The notes: generated from the sequence alone by a model not told the origin. A stretch of 64,000 nucleotides of DNA from Oscillospiraceae bacterium (GCA_009782405.1 WRJC01000010.1:1-64000); one strand, 5' to 3'; counted from the stretch's first letter, positions 8,121 through 19,452 are shown. Program-made: numbers and translations.

Positions 8121-11100
8121 ATGAGCAAAACCATAAAGATAAAACATGAATTGTGCACAGGATGCAATCGTTGCGTCAGGGAATGCCCGATGGAAGCCGC
8201 CAATATAACTTACGAAGACGAAGGCGGCAAAATCAAAGTGGACATCGACCCGGAAAAATGCGTCGTCTGCGGCTCGTGCGTGGCCGTGTGCAGGCACGAC
8301 GCGAGGTATTACGAGGACGACACCGATCGCTTTTTCAGCGACTTGAAAAGCGGCGTGCCGATTTCCCTTGTAGCCGCGCCCTCGATAAAAACGAACATAC
8401 CGGAATACAAGAGGCTCTTTGGGCGCCTCAAAGCGCTCGGAGTCAACAAAATATACGACGTTTCCCTCGGAGCCGACATCTGCATATGGGGATATATCCG
8501 CTATTGCGAAAAAAACGGCGGCAAACCGATCATCTCGCAGGCGTGCCCCGCAGTAGTCAATTACTGCGAGATGTACCACCCCGATCTGCTGGGTTACCTG
8601 GCTCCCGTGCAGAGCCCGATGGCTTCGCTTGCCATCTACATGAAAGAATACGAGGGCATAACCGACCGCATCGCCGCGCTGTCCCCATGCATCGCCAAAA
8701 CGGACGAATTCGAAGGCACGGGGCTTTTGCACTATAACGTCACTTTTTCAAAGCTGCGCGACTATCTGGAAAAAAACGGCTTGCAGCTTCCCGCCGAAGA
8801 AACCGACTTCGACCATTACGAATGCGGGCTTGGATCCCTGTTCCCCACGCCGGGTGGCCTAAAGGAAAACATAGAGTTTTTCTTAGGCAAAACCCTCAGC
8901 GTGGACAAGGCGGAAGGCCGCGACGTGTTCGAAAAATTGGATGCATACGCGGTGGCTCCGGAAGAAAAGCTGCCGCAGATTTTTGACGTGCTGAACTGCG
9001 CGGAAGGTTGCAACATGGGCACCGCCTGCCCGCATTCGTCGAATTTCTTCGATATCAACCGACAGATGGACAGCCGCAGGGAGATGGCCACGACCGGCCG
9101 CGACAGGGAATATTACAGGGATTTGTACAAAAAGTACGACGACTCATTGGATCTTTCACTGTTCCTCAGAAAATACAGGCCCGCGTCGGCGCCCTCCCGG
9201 AAAATATCCCAGGAAGACATCGAAAAGGCCTTTGTTCTGCTGAACAAGACAGACAAAGAAAAACAAAGCGTGGACTGCGGCGCCTGCGGGAGCGACACCT
9301 GCCAGGAAATGGCGAGGAAAATCGCCCTGGGGGTGAACATCCCGGCAAATTGCATTGTACGCACAATGGAAACCGCGAAAGAAGAACACGAAAAAAACGT
9401 GAGCATGCTCGAACGTTTCGCCATGATTTGGGATCACATAGAGAGCGGCGCCATGATAATTGACGGCGAAACCCATGAAATCATAGATGTCAATCCGGCC
9501 GCCGCGGCTATGTACGGCGATACTAAGGAAAATATGGTGGGTATGAAGTGCTGCCGCTGTTTTGGGAAGCACGACTGCCCGATCATGGACGAGCGCCGCG
9601 ATTTCGAACGCGCGGAACGGCAGCTTTTCAAGGCCGACGGCACGGTGGCCCCCATCCAAAAATCCGTTTCGAAAATAGATTACTACGGGCGCCCGGCGAT
9701 ATTGGAAAGTTTTGCCGACATATCGCACATCAAGGAACTCGAGCGGCAAAAAAGCATGATGGAAGCCAGCGAGCGCGTCCGCATCCTGCTCGACGCCACC
9801 CCCCTTTGCACGCATTTTTGGAACCAAAGCGGCGAATTGATCGAATGCAACCGGGAAGCGCTGAAGCTCTTCCGCATGCCTAGCAAAGAAGAATATATAC
9901 GGCGCTATGACGAGCTTGTGCCGGAGTTCCAGCCGGATGGGAGGCCGTCCAAGGAAACGGCGGACATGCTCCTCCAAAAAACGTTTGCAGAGGGCACGCA
10001 GCGCTTTGAATGGATGCGCCAGCTGCCCGGAGGCGAGCCGATCCCGGTCGAGGTGACCTTGGTCCGCGTCGACTACAAGGGCGAGCCGCTTGTCGCGGGA
10101 TACACGAGGGATTTGAGGGAACAAAAGCAGATGCTCAGCGAAGTCAACGAATCGGCGGCGAAACTGAAAGCCGTCGTCTCAAATCACCCGGGGACGATTT
10201 GGAGCGTGGACTGCGACAACGTGATCACGCTGTTTGACGGGCGCTATCTTTCCGAAATCGGCGTCAAGCCGGATTTCATCGAGGGAAAAAACCTCGATTT
10301 GGCCAGACAGAAAAACAGGCATCTGGACATCATCGACAATGTACAAAAGACCATCGCGGGAAAGGCGCAGGACTGGATTTCCGAAATAGACGGCAAGATG
10401 TTCCGCGTGCGCACTTCCCCGATTTGCGACGAAGAGGGAAATATAACCGGCGTGGTCGGGAATACCGATGACATAACGGAAATCGTCCAGCTGCAGCACG
10501 AGCTGAAAAGCGCGCTCGCAAAAGCGGAAGCGACGCAAGCCACGATATCCTCCATGTTCGATCTCAACCCCCACATAATAATCCTGTTCGACTCAAAATT
10601 CAGGGTGATAGATTGCAACCCGGCGGCGATCAAGTTCATGAACTTTGATACGAAAGAAGAGATGCTCAACGGATTTGTCGCGCGCATGATAGCGAGCATA
10701 CCTCCGTTCCAGCCGGATGGCCGCCCCTCCGTGCCGCTGCCCGAAAGGCTTATGCAGACGGTGAAAGACGGCGTGGTCGATTTTGAAACCGAATTGATCA
10801 TAAACGGCCTGACGCGGATTTTTAACGTGGAATTGAAAAAGATCCCCTATGAAAACGATTTTGCCGTTGTGGGTTATGTCATCGACATGACCGAAGTCTA
10901 TGAGCGCGAGGCGGAGCTCGCCAAAGCGCAGGAGCTGAACAAACTGCAATTGATGAAATTGGACCTGATGATCAGGGCCACGAAAATCGGCCTTTGGGAC
11001 ATGGAAGTCATAAAAGACGATCCGGTGAATCCGGAAAACATTTTCATGTGGTCGGACGAATTCAGGGATATGCTGGGATATTTTGACAAAAATGATTTCC

Positions 11101-13184
11101 CGAATTTGTTGGGCAGCTGGAGCGACCTGCTGCACCCGGAAGACAAGGAAAGGACGCTTGCCGCCTTCGAAAAGCATTTGCTCGACAATACCGGCAGGAC
11201 GCCGTACGACATCGAATACAGATTGCTCCGGAAAAACGGCGAATACGCCTATTACCACGCTTCCGGCGAAACCATCCGCGATGAAAACGGCGATGCCCTC
11301 CGGGTCGCAGGTTCACTGATGGACGTCACCGAGATGAAAAACATTTTGCTCAACACGGAAAAGCACCGCATAGAGGCGGAAGCCGCAAACCAAGCCAAAA
11401 GCGCTTTCTTGAGCACCATGAGCCACGAAATACGGACGCCGATGAACGCCATCTTGGGCATCATCGAGATCCAGCTGCAAAACGACCTGCTCGAAGACGA
11501 AATGAAAGAGGCGCTGGGCAAAGTTTACATTTCAGGCGACATGCTGCTGGGCATCATCAACGACATTCTCGACTTGTCCAAAATAGAAGCGGGCAAATTG
11601 GAACTTATTCCCGAAAAATACGAAATCGCCAGCTTCATCAGCGACACCGCGCAGCTCAACATGATGCGCATAGGCTCAAAGCCGATCGAGTTTGAACTCG
11701 ACGTAGATGTGAACCTGCCCGTGTTTTTGATAGGCGACGAACTCCGCGTAAAGCAAATATTGAACAACATACTTTCCAACGCTTTCAAATACACCTCCAA
11801 AGGCACGGTCAAACTTTCGGTTTCCTCGGAGCCGATCGAGGACGCCGAAGAGATGACAGCTTTGATTGTCAGCGTGAGCGATACGGGCCAGGGCATGACC
11901 AAGGAGCAGGTTGACAAGCTGTTCGACGAATATTCCCGCTTCAACATGGAGGCCAACCGCTCCACGGAGGGGACCGGGCTCGGAATGAATATAACGCGGA
12001 ACCTGATACGCATGATGAAAGGCGAAATTCTTGTGGAGAGCGAGCTGGGCAAAGGCTCCACGTTCACCGTGCGCCTGCCGCAGGGTTTGGTAGACGACCA
12101 GGTGTTAGGCGTTCAAATGGCGGAAAACCTGCACCAGTTCCGCACAAACAGCAGCCGGGCGCAGATGAAGCGGGCACAAATCTCCAGGGAACCAATGCCT
12201 TATGGAAGCGTTTTGATCGTGGACGACGTGGAAACGAACATCTATGTGGCCAAAGGGCTCATGGCTCCCTATGAGCTGAAAATCGAATCGGCTGACAGCG
12301 GATTTGCCGCAATTGAAAAAATCAAGCACGGCAAAGAGTATGACATCGTGTTCATGGATCACATGATGCCGCAGATGGACGGCGTAGAAGCCACCAGAAT
12401 CTTGCGGGACATGGGCTACAACCACCCGATAGTGGCATTGACTGCAAACGCCATAGCGGGGCAAGCCGATATTTTCTTGGGAAACGGCTTCGACGATTTC
12501 ATTTCCAAACCCATCGACGTGCGCCAGCTCAACAACGTGCTCAACAAATTGGTACGCGACAAGCAAAAACCGGAAACGATAGAAGCGGCGAAAAAGCAGG
12601 CGGAATCAAAAAAAGCCCAATCCCCCGACGAAACGCCCAAACCGGCCATCGACCCCGGTTTCGCCGAAATATTTGCTCGCGACGCGGAAAAGACGCTCGC
12701 GACGCTGGAAGCTTTGGCGGCAAAAAACGATTATAGCGACGAAAACGACATGCGCTCCTACGTCATCAATGTGCACGGCATAAAAAGCGCGCTCGCCAAC
12801 ATCGGGAAAATGGATCTGTCGGCAAAGGCCTTGAAACTGGAAATGGCGGGGCGCGAAGGAAAATTGGAAATCATCACAGAGGAAACCGACGCCTTCCTGC
12901 GTTCGCTGCGGGTTTTTGTGGAAGAACTGGCGCCGCCGGAAGAGGAAAAACCCGATGGCGGCGAAACAAGCGAGGATACCGCCCGGTTGCGGGAAAAACT
13001 GCTTGAAATCAAGGCGGCTTGCCAACAGTACGATGAAAACACGGCGGATGAAGCTTTGGCTTCGCTGAGGGAAAAAAAGTGGTCGAAGCAAACCAAAGAA
13101 TTGCTCGCTTCGATCTCCGAGCATTTGCTGCACAGCGATTTTGACGAAATCGGCGAAATTATCGATGAACTTCTGCAGGGCTGA
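8121..13184 (+). CDS. hybrid sensor kinase with ferredoxin and [FeFe]-hydrogenase-like sensor, REC and Hpt domains
   Basis: This 1687-residue cytoplasmic protein has no membrane segment. In order it contains two 4Fe-4S motifs (C12/15/18/22 and C47/50/53/57), then an [FeFe]-hydrogenase large-subunit-like domain (about 80-340) with candidate H-cluster ligands C142, C190, C293 and C297. A further FeS motif follows (C386, C389, C394, C411). Next come about five PAS-type regions (about 430-1085), a HisKA domain with phospho-acceptor H1102 in SHEIRTPMN, a HATPase domain (about 1210-1325), a receiver with D1413, and an Hpt domain with H1552. It would sense H2 or redox state and feed a phosphorelay. 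I chose ATG 8121 because GGTGGGG precedes it by about 9 nt; ATG 8085 is in frame but lacks such a site. The next kinase starts 49 nt downstream. Confidence 0.9.
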   Translation: MSKTIKIKHELCTGCNRCVRECPMEAANITYEDEGGKIKVDIDPEKCVVCGSCVAVCRHDARYYEDDTDRFFSDLKSGVPISLVAAPSIKTNIPEYKRLFGRLKALGVNKIYDVSLGADICIWGYIRYCEKNGGKPIISQACPAVVNYCEMYHPDLLGYLAPVQSPMASLAIYMKEYEGITDRIAALSPCIAKTDEFEGTGLLHYNVTFSKLRDYLEKNGLQLPAEETDFDHYECGLGSLFPTPGGLKENIEFFLGKTLSVDKAEGRDVFEKLDAYAVAPEEKLPQIFDVLNCAEGCNMGTACPHSSNFFDINRQMDSRREMATTGRDREYYRDLYKKYDDSLDLSLFLRKYRPASAPSRKISQEDIEKAFVLLNKTDKEKQSVDCGACGSDTCQEMARKIALGVNIPANCIVRTMETAKEEHEKNVSMLERFAMIWDHIESGAMIIDGETHEIIDVNPAAAAMYGDTKENMVGMKCCRCFGKHDCPIMDERRDFERAERQLFKADGTVAPIQKSVSKIDYYGRPAILESFADISHIKELERQKSMMEASERVRILLDATPLCTHFWNQSGELIECNREALKLFRMPSKEEYIRRYDELVPEFQPDGRPSKETADMLLQKTFAEGTQRFEWMRQLPGGEPIPVEVTLVRVDYKGEPLVAGYTRDLREQKQMLSEVNESAAKLKAVVSNHPGTIWSVDCDNVITLFDGRYLSEIGVKPDFIEGKNLDLARQKNRHLDIIDNVQKTIAGKAQDWISEIDGKMFRVRTSPICDEEGNITGVVGNTDDITEIVQLQHELKSALAKAEATQATISSMFDLNPHIIILFDSKFRVIDCNPAAIKFMNFDTKEEMLNGFVARMIASIPPFQPDGRPSVPLPERLMQTVKDGVVDFETELIINGLTRIFNVELKKIPYENDFAVVGYVIDMTEVYEREAELAKAQELNKLQLMKLDLMIRATKIGLWDMEVIKDDPVNPENIFMWSDEFRDMLGYFDKNDFPNLLGSWSDLLHPEDKERTLAAFEKHLLDNTGRTPYDIEYRLLRKNGEYAYYHASGETIRDENGDALRVAGSLMDVTEMKNILLNTEKHRIEAEAANQAKSAFLSTMSHEIRTPMNAILGIIEIQLQNDLLEDEMKEALGKVYISGDMLLGIINDILDLSKIEAGKLELIPEKYEIASFISDTAQLNMMRIGSKPIEFELDVDVNLPVFLIGDELRVKQILNNILSNAFKYTSKGTVKLSVSSEPIEDAEEMTALIVSVSDTGQGMTKEQVDKLFDEYSRFNMEANRSTEGTGLGMNITRNLIRMMKGEILVESELGKGSTFTVRLPQGLVDDQVLGVQMAENLHQFRTNSSRAQMKRAQISREPMPYGSVLIVDDVETNIYVAKGLMAPYELKIESADSGFAAIEKIKHGKEYDIVFMDHMMPQMDGVEATRILRDMGYNHPIVALTANAIAGQADIFLGNGFDDFISKPIDVRQLNNVLNKLVRDKQKPETIEAAKKQAESKKAQSPDETPKPAIDPGFAEIFARDAEKTLATLEALAAKNDYSDENDMRSYVINVHGIKSALANIGKMDLSAKALKLEMAGREGKLEIITEETDAFLRSLRVFVEELAPPEEEKPDGGETSEDTARLREKLLEIKAACQQYDENTADEALASLREKKWSKQTKELLASISEHLLHSDFDEIGEIIDELLQG

Positions 13185-13233
13185 AAACCGGCGAATCAAA
13201 ATCTGATCGGGCGGAATCGAGAAAGGCAAAAGC

Positions 13234-16200
13234 GTGAAAGAAATCATCAGGACAAAAAACGATTTGTGCGCGGGCTGCAACAGGTGCGTTCGGGAATGTC
13301 CCATGGAAACGGCAAATATCACATATCAGGATGCCGAGGGCAACATCAAGGTCAAAATAGACCACGGCAAATGCATAGCGTGCGGACGCTGCATTTCCGC
13401 GTGCAAGCATGATGCGAGATATTTCGAAGACGACACGATGCGGTTCTTCGGCGATCTTTCAAAAGGGCTCCCCATATCGGTCATCGCCTCCCCTTCGATT
13501 CGGACAAATATGCCGGAATACAAGCGGCTGTTCACATATTTGAAGCAAGCCGGCGTAAAAAAAATATACGACGTTTCCCTGGGCGCCGACATCTGCACTT
13601 GGGCGTACATCCGGCACATTGAAAGCGGCTCCCAGGAACATTTCGTGACGCAGCCCTGCCCGGTGATCGTATCGTACTGCGAGACATACCGGCACGATCT
13701 GCTGAAATACCTGTCCCCGGTGCAAAGCCCCATGGCCTGCATATCCATTTATATGAAAGAATATGAAAAAATAACCGGCGAAATCGCCGCGCTGTCGCCG
13801 TGCATCGCCAAAAAAAACGAATTTGAAAGCACAGGGCTGTCCGGATACAATGTCACTTTTTCCAAGCTGCGCGAATATCTGGAAAAAAACGCCATTGGCC
13901 TCCCCGAAAAAGAAACCGGATTCGACCACCCCGAAAGCGGCCTGGGCTCCTTGTTCCCCATGCCCGGCGGCCTTAAAAAGAATATAGAGTTTTTCTTCGG
14001 GAAAGAGATTCAAATATCCAAAGCGGAAGGGTTCGGCGTGTATGAAGCGCTGAACCTTTACGCCGGAACCGCCCGGGATCTGCTTCCCCATGTTTTCGAT
14101 GTGCTGAGCTGCCAAAATGGCTGCAACATCGGATCCGCCTGCCTGTCCGGAAGAAACATATTTGAAATCGAAAAAACGATGAGCGACAGCGGGAAAGCCG
14201 CGACAAGCGGCCGCAACAGGGAATATTTCGAATCGCTGTACAAAAGCTATGACGAATCGCTCGACCTCTTTCGATTCATGAGGGAATATTCCCCCGTCGA
14301 TGCGCCCTCCCCGCAAATAACCGACGCGGATATCGGGCGCGCTTTTGAGTTGTTGGGCAAAAGCGATTTTGAAAAGCAAAATATCGACTGCAGCGCCTGC
14401 GGTTCCGAGACTTGCCGCCATATGGCGAGAAAAATCGCCTTGGGCGTGAACATACCCGCCAACTGCATTTTCAAGACGAAAGAAGACGCGAAAAAAGAGC
14501 ACGCGGACAATATCCTCGCCTACGACCAGCTTGCGGCGCTGGAAAAAATACGCGAAGCGGACGAGCGCATGCGGGTAGTGCTCGATGCGACGCCGTATTG
14601 CGTCACCCTCATGGACAAGGATTTTGGCATCATCGACTGCAACGAAGAAACCGTAAGATTTTTCATGGCAAAAGACAAGCGCGAATACATAAGCCGTTTT
14701 TTTGACTTTTTCCCGGAATATCAGCCTGATGGCCAAAACTCACTGGCAAAAGCCGAAAAATATCACAGGGAGGCTTTTGAAAGCGGGCGGCGTTGTTTTG
14801 AATGGCTGCACCAATTGCCGGACGGCACGCTGCTGCCCATGGAAATCACCCTCGTCCGCGTCATTTACGGAGGCAATTACGTGCTGGCGGGCTTTGCCCG
14901 CGACCTCCGCGAATACAAGCGGATGATCAGCGACATCGAGCATCGGGACACTATGCTGAGCGCAGTCAACAACGCAGCCACGCTTCTGCTTCAGGCGGGA
15001 GTCGAAGAATTTGAAGGCGCCTTGTCGAGCAGCATGGAGATGATGACCGAAGTGGTGGACGTAGACCGCATGTACATATGGAAAAATCATGTACGGGACG
15101 GCAAAATGCGCTGCACGCAGCTGTATGAATGGTCCCAGAAAGTCGAGCCGCAGCAAGGCAATGAATACACAACCGATATTTCATATGACGAAAATATGCC
15201 AAGCTGGGAAAAAAGGCTCTTTGAAGGGAAATGCATCAACGACCTTGTAAAAGATATGTCCCCGGCGGAACAGGCGCAATTGTCCCCGCAGGGAATATTG
15301 TCCGTTCTGGTCGTGCCGATATTTTTGTCGGGCGAATTCTGGGGTTTTGTGGGTTTCGACGATTGCCACCATGAAAAATTGTTTACGGAAACGGAAGAAT
15401 CCGTACTGCGTTCGGGCAGCATGTTGATCGCAAATGCCCTCATGCGCAACGAAATGACGCAAAAACTCACTTCGGCCCTGGAAAAAAGTCAGGTGGCAAG
15501 CCAGGCCAAAAGCAATTTTCTCTCAAACATGAGCCATGAAATCAGGACACCCATGAACGCCATCATCGGAATGTCTTCAATCGCCGAATCCGCCCCGGAT
15601 GCAAGCGGGAAGGATTATGCGATAAAAAAGATAAAGGACGCCTCGAAGCATTTGCTGGGGGTGATCAACGATATTTTGGACATATCCAAAATAGAGGCCG
15701 GAAAATTCGAGCTTTCGGCGACGGAATTCATTTTCGACAATATGCTCAAACGAGTGGTGACCGTAAACAAATACCGCATAGATGAAAAGCGGCAGAATTT
15801 TTCGCTGCAAATCGACAATGCAATCCCGAGAAAATTGGTGGGGGACGAACAGCGGCTCGCCCAAGTCGTCACCAACCTGCTTTCCAACGCGGTAAAATTC
15901 ACGCCCGATGAGGGTTCCATCGTCATAGGCGCGAAATTGTTGGACGAAGTGGACGGGAACTGCACAGTGCAGATAAACGTCACCGATTCGGGAATCGGCA
16001 TAAACCCGGCCCAACGGGCAAAATTGTTTCAATCCTTCCAGCAGGCGGAAAGCGGCATCTCGCGCAAATTCGGCGGGACCGGGCTCGGGCTTTCCATTTC
16101 CAAAAATATCGTCGAGATGATGGGCGGAAAGATTTGGGTCGATTCGAAACCCGGGAAAGGCTCCTCCTTCATTTTCACCATCCGGGCAAAACGGGTGGAT

Positions 16201-17085
16201 GAAAAAGACAGCTGCGCCTTCAATTGGAACCATGTCCGCATCTTGGCCGCCGACGCCGATCCTGCGGTTTTGGAATGCCTGAAAGACGTCACCGAAAGGC
16301 ACGGCGCAACGTGCGAAACCGCGGCGGACGGAGAAGAAGTTTTGCGCCTTGTTTGCGACAACGGCCCCTATGACATTTGTTTCGTGGATTACGCGATAGC
16401 GGGCATAAATGCGGCAGAATTGACAAATATGCCGAAATCGGGGGAACGCGGCGCAAAAAAAATTCCCGTCGTTCTGATGGCCGATTCCCGGTACGGCGAA
16501 ATAGAGGAAGAAGCGAAGGCGGCGGGCATAAAAAAATTATTGTACAAGCCTCTGCTTTTTTCCGACATGGTGGATACGATAAACGGGATCCTCGGCATCG
16601 ACCACGAAAAAATAGAGGCCGTGCAGCCGGGCAACGGCGGCCTGTTCGAAGGATTCCATATTTTGCTTGCCGAAGATATGGAAATAAACCGCGAAATCGT
16701 GGGCGCGCTGCTGGAGCCGACGCTGGTTTCGATCGATTACGCCGAAAACGGCAAAGAGGCTGTCCGGATGTTTTGCGATTCGCCCGATAAATATGACATT
16801 ATTTTCATGGATTTGCAAATGCCCGAAATGGACGGCCTGGAAGCCACGCGGCGCATCCGCGCGCTCGATTCCCCGAAAGCCAAAACCCTCCCGATCATCG
16901 CAATGACTGCAAACGTATTCAAGGAGGATGTCGAAAAATGCCTCGCGGCGGGCATGGACGGGCATATAAGCAAGCCGCTGGATTTTGACGAGGTGCTCGG
17001 CAAGCTGCGGGTTTATTTGAACCTTGAAACAAAAAACGAAACAAAAAACGGCCCCGCATTGCGCGGGGGGGCGGAAAATGATTGA
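13234..17085 (+). CDS. second hydrogenase-domain hybrid sensor kinase with GAF and two receivers
   Basis: This is a 1283-residue paralogue of the preceding gene. Its first 420 residues are co-linear with it: cysteines at 12/15/18/22, 47/50/53/57, 142, 190, near 293/297, and the later FeS motif. It then differs, with one PAS region (about 440-560), a GAF-like domain (about 580-740), HisKA with H768 in SHEIRTPMN, HATPase, a divergent receiver (D1052 in CFVDYAIAG) and a canonical receiver (D1193 in [11 protein letters not shown]). There is no Hpt domain, so it may depend on the Hpt of its neighbour. The start is GTG 13234, 7 nt after GAAAGG. The stop is followed by a G/C-rich inverted stretch and the convergent glycyl-radical gene. 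Confidence 0.9.
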   Translation: MKEIIRTKNDLCAGCNRCVRECPMETANITYQDAEGNIKVKIDHGKCIACGRCISACKHDARYFEDDTMRFFGDLSKGLPISVIASPSIRTNMPEYKRLFTYLKQAGVKKIYDVSLGADICTWAYIRHIESGSQEHFVTQPCPVIVSYCETYRHDLLKYLSPVQSPMACISIYMKEYEKITGEIAALSPCIAKKNEFESTGLSGYNVTFSKLREYLEKNAIGLPEKETGFDHPESGLGSLFPMPGGLKKNIEFFFGKEIQISKAEGFGVYEALNLYAGTARDLLPHVFDVLSCQNGCNIGSACLSGRNIFEIEKTMSDSGKAATSGRNREYFESLYKSYDESLDLFRFMREYSPVDAPSPQITDADIGRAFELLGKSDFEKQNIDCSACGSETCRHMARKIALGVNIPANCIFKTKEDAKKEHADNILAYDQLAALEKIREADERMRVVLDATPYCVTLMDKDFGIIDCNEETVRFFMAKDKREYISRFFDFFPEYQPDGQNSLAKAEKYHREAFESGRRCFEWLHQLPDGTLLPMEITLVRVIYGGNYVLAGFARDLREYKRMISDIEHRDTMLSAVNNAATLLLQAGVEEFEGALSSSMEMMTEVVDVDRMYIWKNHVRDGKMRCTQLYEWSQKVEPQQGNEYTTDISYDENMPSWEKRLFEGKCINDLVKDMSPAEQAQLSPQGILSVLVVPIFLSGEFWGFVGFDDCHHEKLFTETEESVLRSGSMLIANALMRNEMTQKLTSALEKSQVASQAKSNFLSNMSHEIRTPMNAIIGMSSIAESAPDASGKDYAIKKIKDASKHLLGVINDILDISKIEAGKFELSATEFIFDNMLKRVVTVNKYRIDEKRQNFSLQIDNAIPRKLVGDEQRLAQVVTNLLSNAVKFTPDEGSIVIGAKLLDEVDGNCTVQINVTDSGIGINPAQRAKLFQSFQQAESGISRKFGGTGLGLSISKNIVEMMGGKIWVDSKPGKGSSFIFTIRAKRVDEKDSCAFNWNHVRILAADADPAVLECLKDVTERHGATCETAADGEEVLRLVCDNGPYDICFVDYAIAGINAAELTNMPKSGERGAKKIPVVLMADSRYGEIEEEAKAAGIKKLLYKPLLFSDMVDTINGILGIDHEKIEAVQPGNGGLFEGFHILLAEDMEINREIVGALLEPTLVSIDYAENGKEAVRMFCDSPDKYDIIFMDLQMPEMDGLEATRRIRALDSPKAKTLPIIAMTANVFKEDVEKCLAAGMDGHISKPLDFDEVLGKLRVYLNLETKNETKNGPALRGGAEND

Positions 17086-17122
17086 GGCCGCCTCGCCGCG
17101 GACATCTGAAACATGCCTGCTT

Positions 17123-19297
17123 TCAGATCGATGAATGTTTCGTCCTGCCGATTATGTGATCCTGGATCGTTTTGTCGAGCAGTATGAATTTTTGGCTGAA
17201 TCCGGACACGCGCACCGCCAAATTCCTGTATTTCCCGGGATTTTTTTGCGCGTCTCTGAGCGTTTCCGCACTTGCCACGTTGAACTGCACGTTGCAAAGG
17301 CCCGCTTTCGCCCCCGCAATCATAATGTCGCATAAATGCTGTATGTTGTTTTCGCCGAAAAGCTCAGGGGCAACTTCGACGATCGCCGAAGCCGTGCCGG
17401 GGGCTTTTTTTGTCGGGAGCTGCGAAATCGAATTGATCAGCGCGGTCAGCCCGCTAAAATCCCGCCCCTGCATCGGAGACACGCTGTAAGCCATGATTTC
17501 CCCTTTGTGCCTCCCGTCGGGGGTGGCTCCGGTTTTTCGCCCGTAGTCTACCATCCAGTAGAAGGTGAAAGGCTGCGCATGGAACATATAGCCGAATTCC
17601 TCCGAAAGTTCGTCCAAATAATCGCACGCCGCATCCATGATTTCAAAAGCCGTTTCGTCCACTTCCGCTATGTCGTTGCCGAATTTCGGCGCCCTGTTTA
17701 TAAAATCGAGCCTTGCCGTTTCGTCGGGCCAGTCGTCTGCAAGCTGCGCCGCAAGCTTTTTCATCGAATATCTTTTTTGCACGAATACCAATTCGCGCAC
17801 CGCCGCCATCGAATCGGCGAGATTCGGGATGCCGTACATCATCATCTGGTAGTAGTCGTATTTCGCGCCGAAACCGTTGAAGTCCATCCCCGATTCCAAG
17901 CACCCCTGTGTCAGGAGGGATTTGTACGGTTTTGGGGAATTGAAGCCCGCATATGGTATATGGGCCGCCGTGTCCATATAGGATGCCTTGATTATTTTTT
18001 TCAGCCAGGCAAAAACCGCATCCTTGAATTGCCCATAAGTTTCGTATTCGTCCGTTTTCAAGGCATATTCGACCGATTTGAGCAGGTTTGCGTGAGCCGA
18101 AACGGCGTGTGGGTTGGATTTTCCGGGGATCACGGTTTCCACGCAGCCTATCTGGGCATAGCCGCGCGCATCCTCCATCGCTATGCCCTTTTTTGCGAGC
18201 GCGGGGATCATCACATCGTCGTTGAAAAAAAACGGGATCCCTTTTTGCATATGCCCGACCACTTCAAGCGCGCGCCGCAAAAAAGCGGGGTCGGAATTTG
18301 CCGAGAACCGCACCGAAAGGCAGCGCACAAAATCCAGGGCCTCGGTGGCGTCGAGCATGAGCCGGGACAATTCGTTCGCCGCATCGCAGCCCTCGCTGTC
18401 GCAGCCCCCCACGCAGGACTGCTGCACGTCGTAGTCCCTGTACAACTTGATCCACAGGCAGCATATGAGCTCAAATGCCTGAGCTTTTGTCAAAACCCCA
18501 TTATCGATGTCGGATCTGTAATATGGATAGAGGATCAAATCGAGCCTCCCGAGCGAATTTGCGTTTATGCCGTCTTCCCAGGTGTTTATCATATGCGAAA
18601 ACCACAGGCTCTGCAGCGCCTCATGGAAGCTGCCCGCAGGATTTCGCGGCACTTTGCGGCATATTTCCGCGATGTTTTCAAGGTCGGCTTCTTTGGCTTT
18701 TTCGGCGTAACGCTCCCCGATCGCCGAAGCTGCCCTGCATACGCGCTTTATCGCCGAGTACCATTTGCTTCCGCCGTTCGATTTTTCGCATTCCCCGACT
18801 TTTTTCAGCAAACCGTCAAAGCCCAATTTCAAAACCTGCTCATACCCGATGACCGAATGGTTGTCGGTGATGATCGCCCCGCCGATTGCGCCGTCCTTAG
18901 CCAATTCATCGTCAAGCTGCCCGTTTTCGGGATATTTGCGGCGATAGAGCCCCAGCGCCGACTGAAATTGTTTTTTCAGCGCATTTGCCTCGGCTTCGGA
19001 TATTTCGCCCAAATTTCGCTGTATGTCCACGCACTCCGACGGATCTTCACCCAAGCCGTAATTGCAGCCCACGATCAATTCGCCCTCCAAAATTACAGCC
19101 TTCGAATTCAATATCACGCTCTCCATGCCCGCCGCCGTCAGGCATACATTTTCATATTCGGGGTTTCTTTTCGCCTCTTGCAAAATTCCGCTGCAAAACC
19201 AGCGCGCCCTCTCCAATTCCACGATTTTTGCGTGCGGTTTTGCATTGACGGCATTTTCCCTGAGCGTTTCGCAATTTTTCGACAAACTATATTTCAA
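17123..19297 (-). CDS. glycyl-radical enzyme of the pyruvate formate-lyase superfamily, substrate unknown
   Basis: The 724-residue protein carries both hallmarks of the superfamily. The thiyl cysteine is C385 in IGCVE, with partner E387, the pattern of dehydratase and lyase members rather than the CC of true formate-lyase. The C-terminal glycyl loop is RVSGFS with G699, where Y is more usual than F. The closing IGRTKH is typical. Such enzymes need a radical-SAM activase, and none is encoded in this window. The start is a TTG at 19297 after AGGGGGTGG. It is divergent from a zinc dehydrogenase that may share its pathway. The reaction (C-C, C-O, C-N or C-S cleavage) cannot be assigned from the motifs alone. 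Confidence 0.88.
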   Translation of the reverse strand: MKYSLSKNCETLRENAVNAKPHAKIVELERARWFCSGILQEAKRNPEYENVCLTAAGMESVILNSKAVILEGELIVGCNYGLGEDPSECVDIQRNLGEISEAEANALKKQFQSALGLYRRKYPENGQLDDELAKDGAIGGAIITDNHSVIGYEQVLKLGFDGLLKKVGECEKSNGGSKWYSAIKRVCRAASAIGERYAEKAKEADLENIAEICRKVPRNPAGSFHEALQSLWFSHMINTWEDGINANSLGRLDLILYPYYRSDIDNGVLTKAQAFELICCLWIKLYRDYDVQQSCVGGCDSEGCDAANELSRLMLDATEALDFVRCLSVRFSANSDPAFLRRALEVVGHMQKGIPFFFNDDVMIPALAKKGIAMEDARGYAQIGCVETVIPGKSNPHAVSAHANLLKSVEYALKTDEYETYGQFKDAVFAWLKKIIKASYMDTAAHIPYAGFNSPKPYKSLLTQGCLESGMDFNGFGAKYDYYQMMMYGIPNLADSMAAVRELVFVQKRYSMKKLAAQLADDWPDETARLDFINRAPKFGNDIAEVDETAFEIMDAACDYLDELSEEFGYMFHAQPFTFYWMVDYGRKTGATPDGRHKGEIMAYSVSPMQGRDFSGLTALINSISQLPTKKAPGTASAIVEVAPELFGENNIQHLCDIMIAGAKAGLCNVQFNVASAETLRDAQKNPGKYRNLAVRVSGFSQKFILLDKTIQDHIIGRTKHSSI

Positions 19298-19377
19298 CCT
19301 TTACCACCCCCTTTTAATCATAGGTCATATTTATGTAAAATCATGCTTGAAAAAGCAAAAATAAAATTAATTTTTTG

Positions 19378-19406
19378 TTTACTTTTTTGCTCGCTTCTGG
19401 TATAAT
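19378..19406 (+). promoter_or_regulatory. sigma-A promoter of the zinc dehydrogenase
   Basis: TTTACT (19378-19383), 17 bp, TATAAT (19401-19406), about 45 bp before the start codon, in the 155-bp divergent region shared with the glycyl-radical gene. Confidence 0.65.
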
Positions 19407-19452
19407 ACGCAATATAAAGAAAAAAACAAAACAATAATGAGGAGCGTTGGCC

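Noticed and set aside
17336..19405. A 689-codon open frame antisense to the glycyl-radical gene
   Set aside because: Its product is His/Arg/Phe-rich with no family likeness, and the opposite strand encodes a complete enzyme with catalytic motifs.
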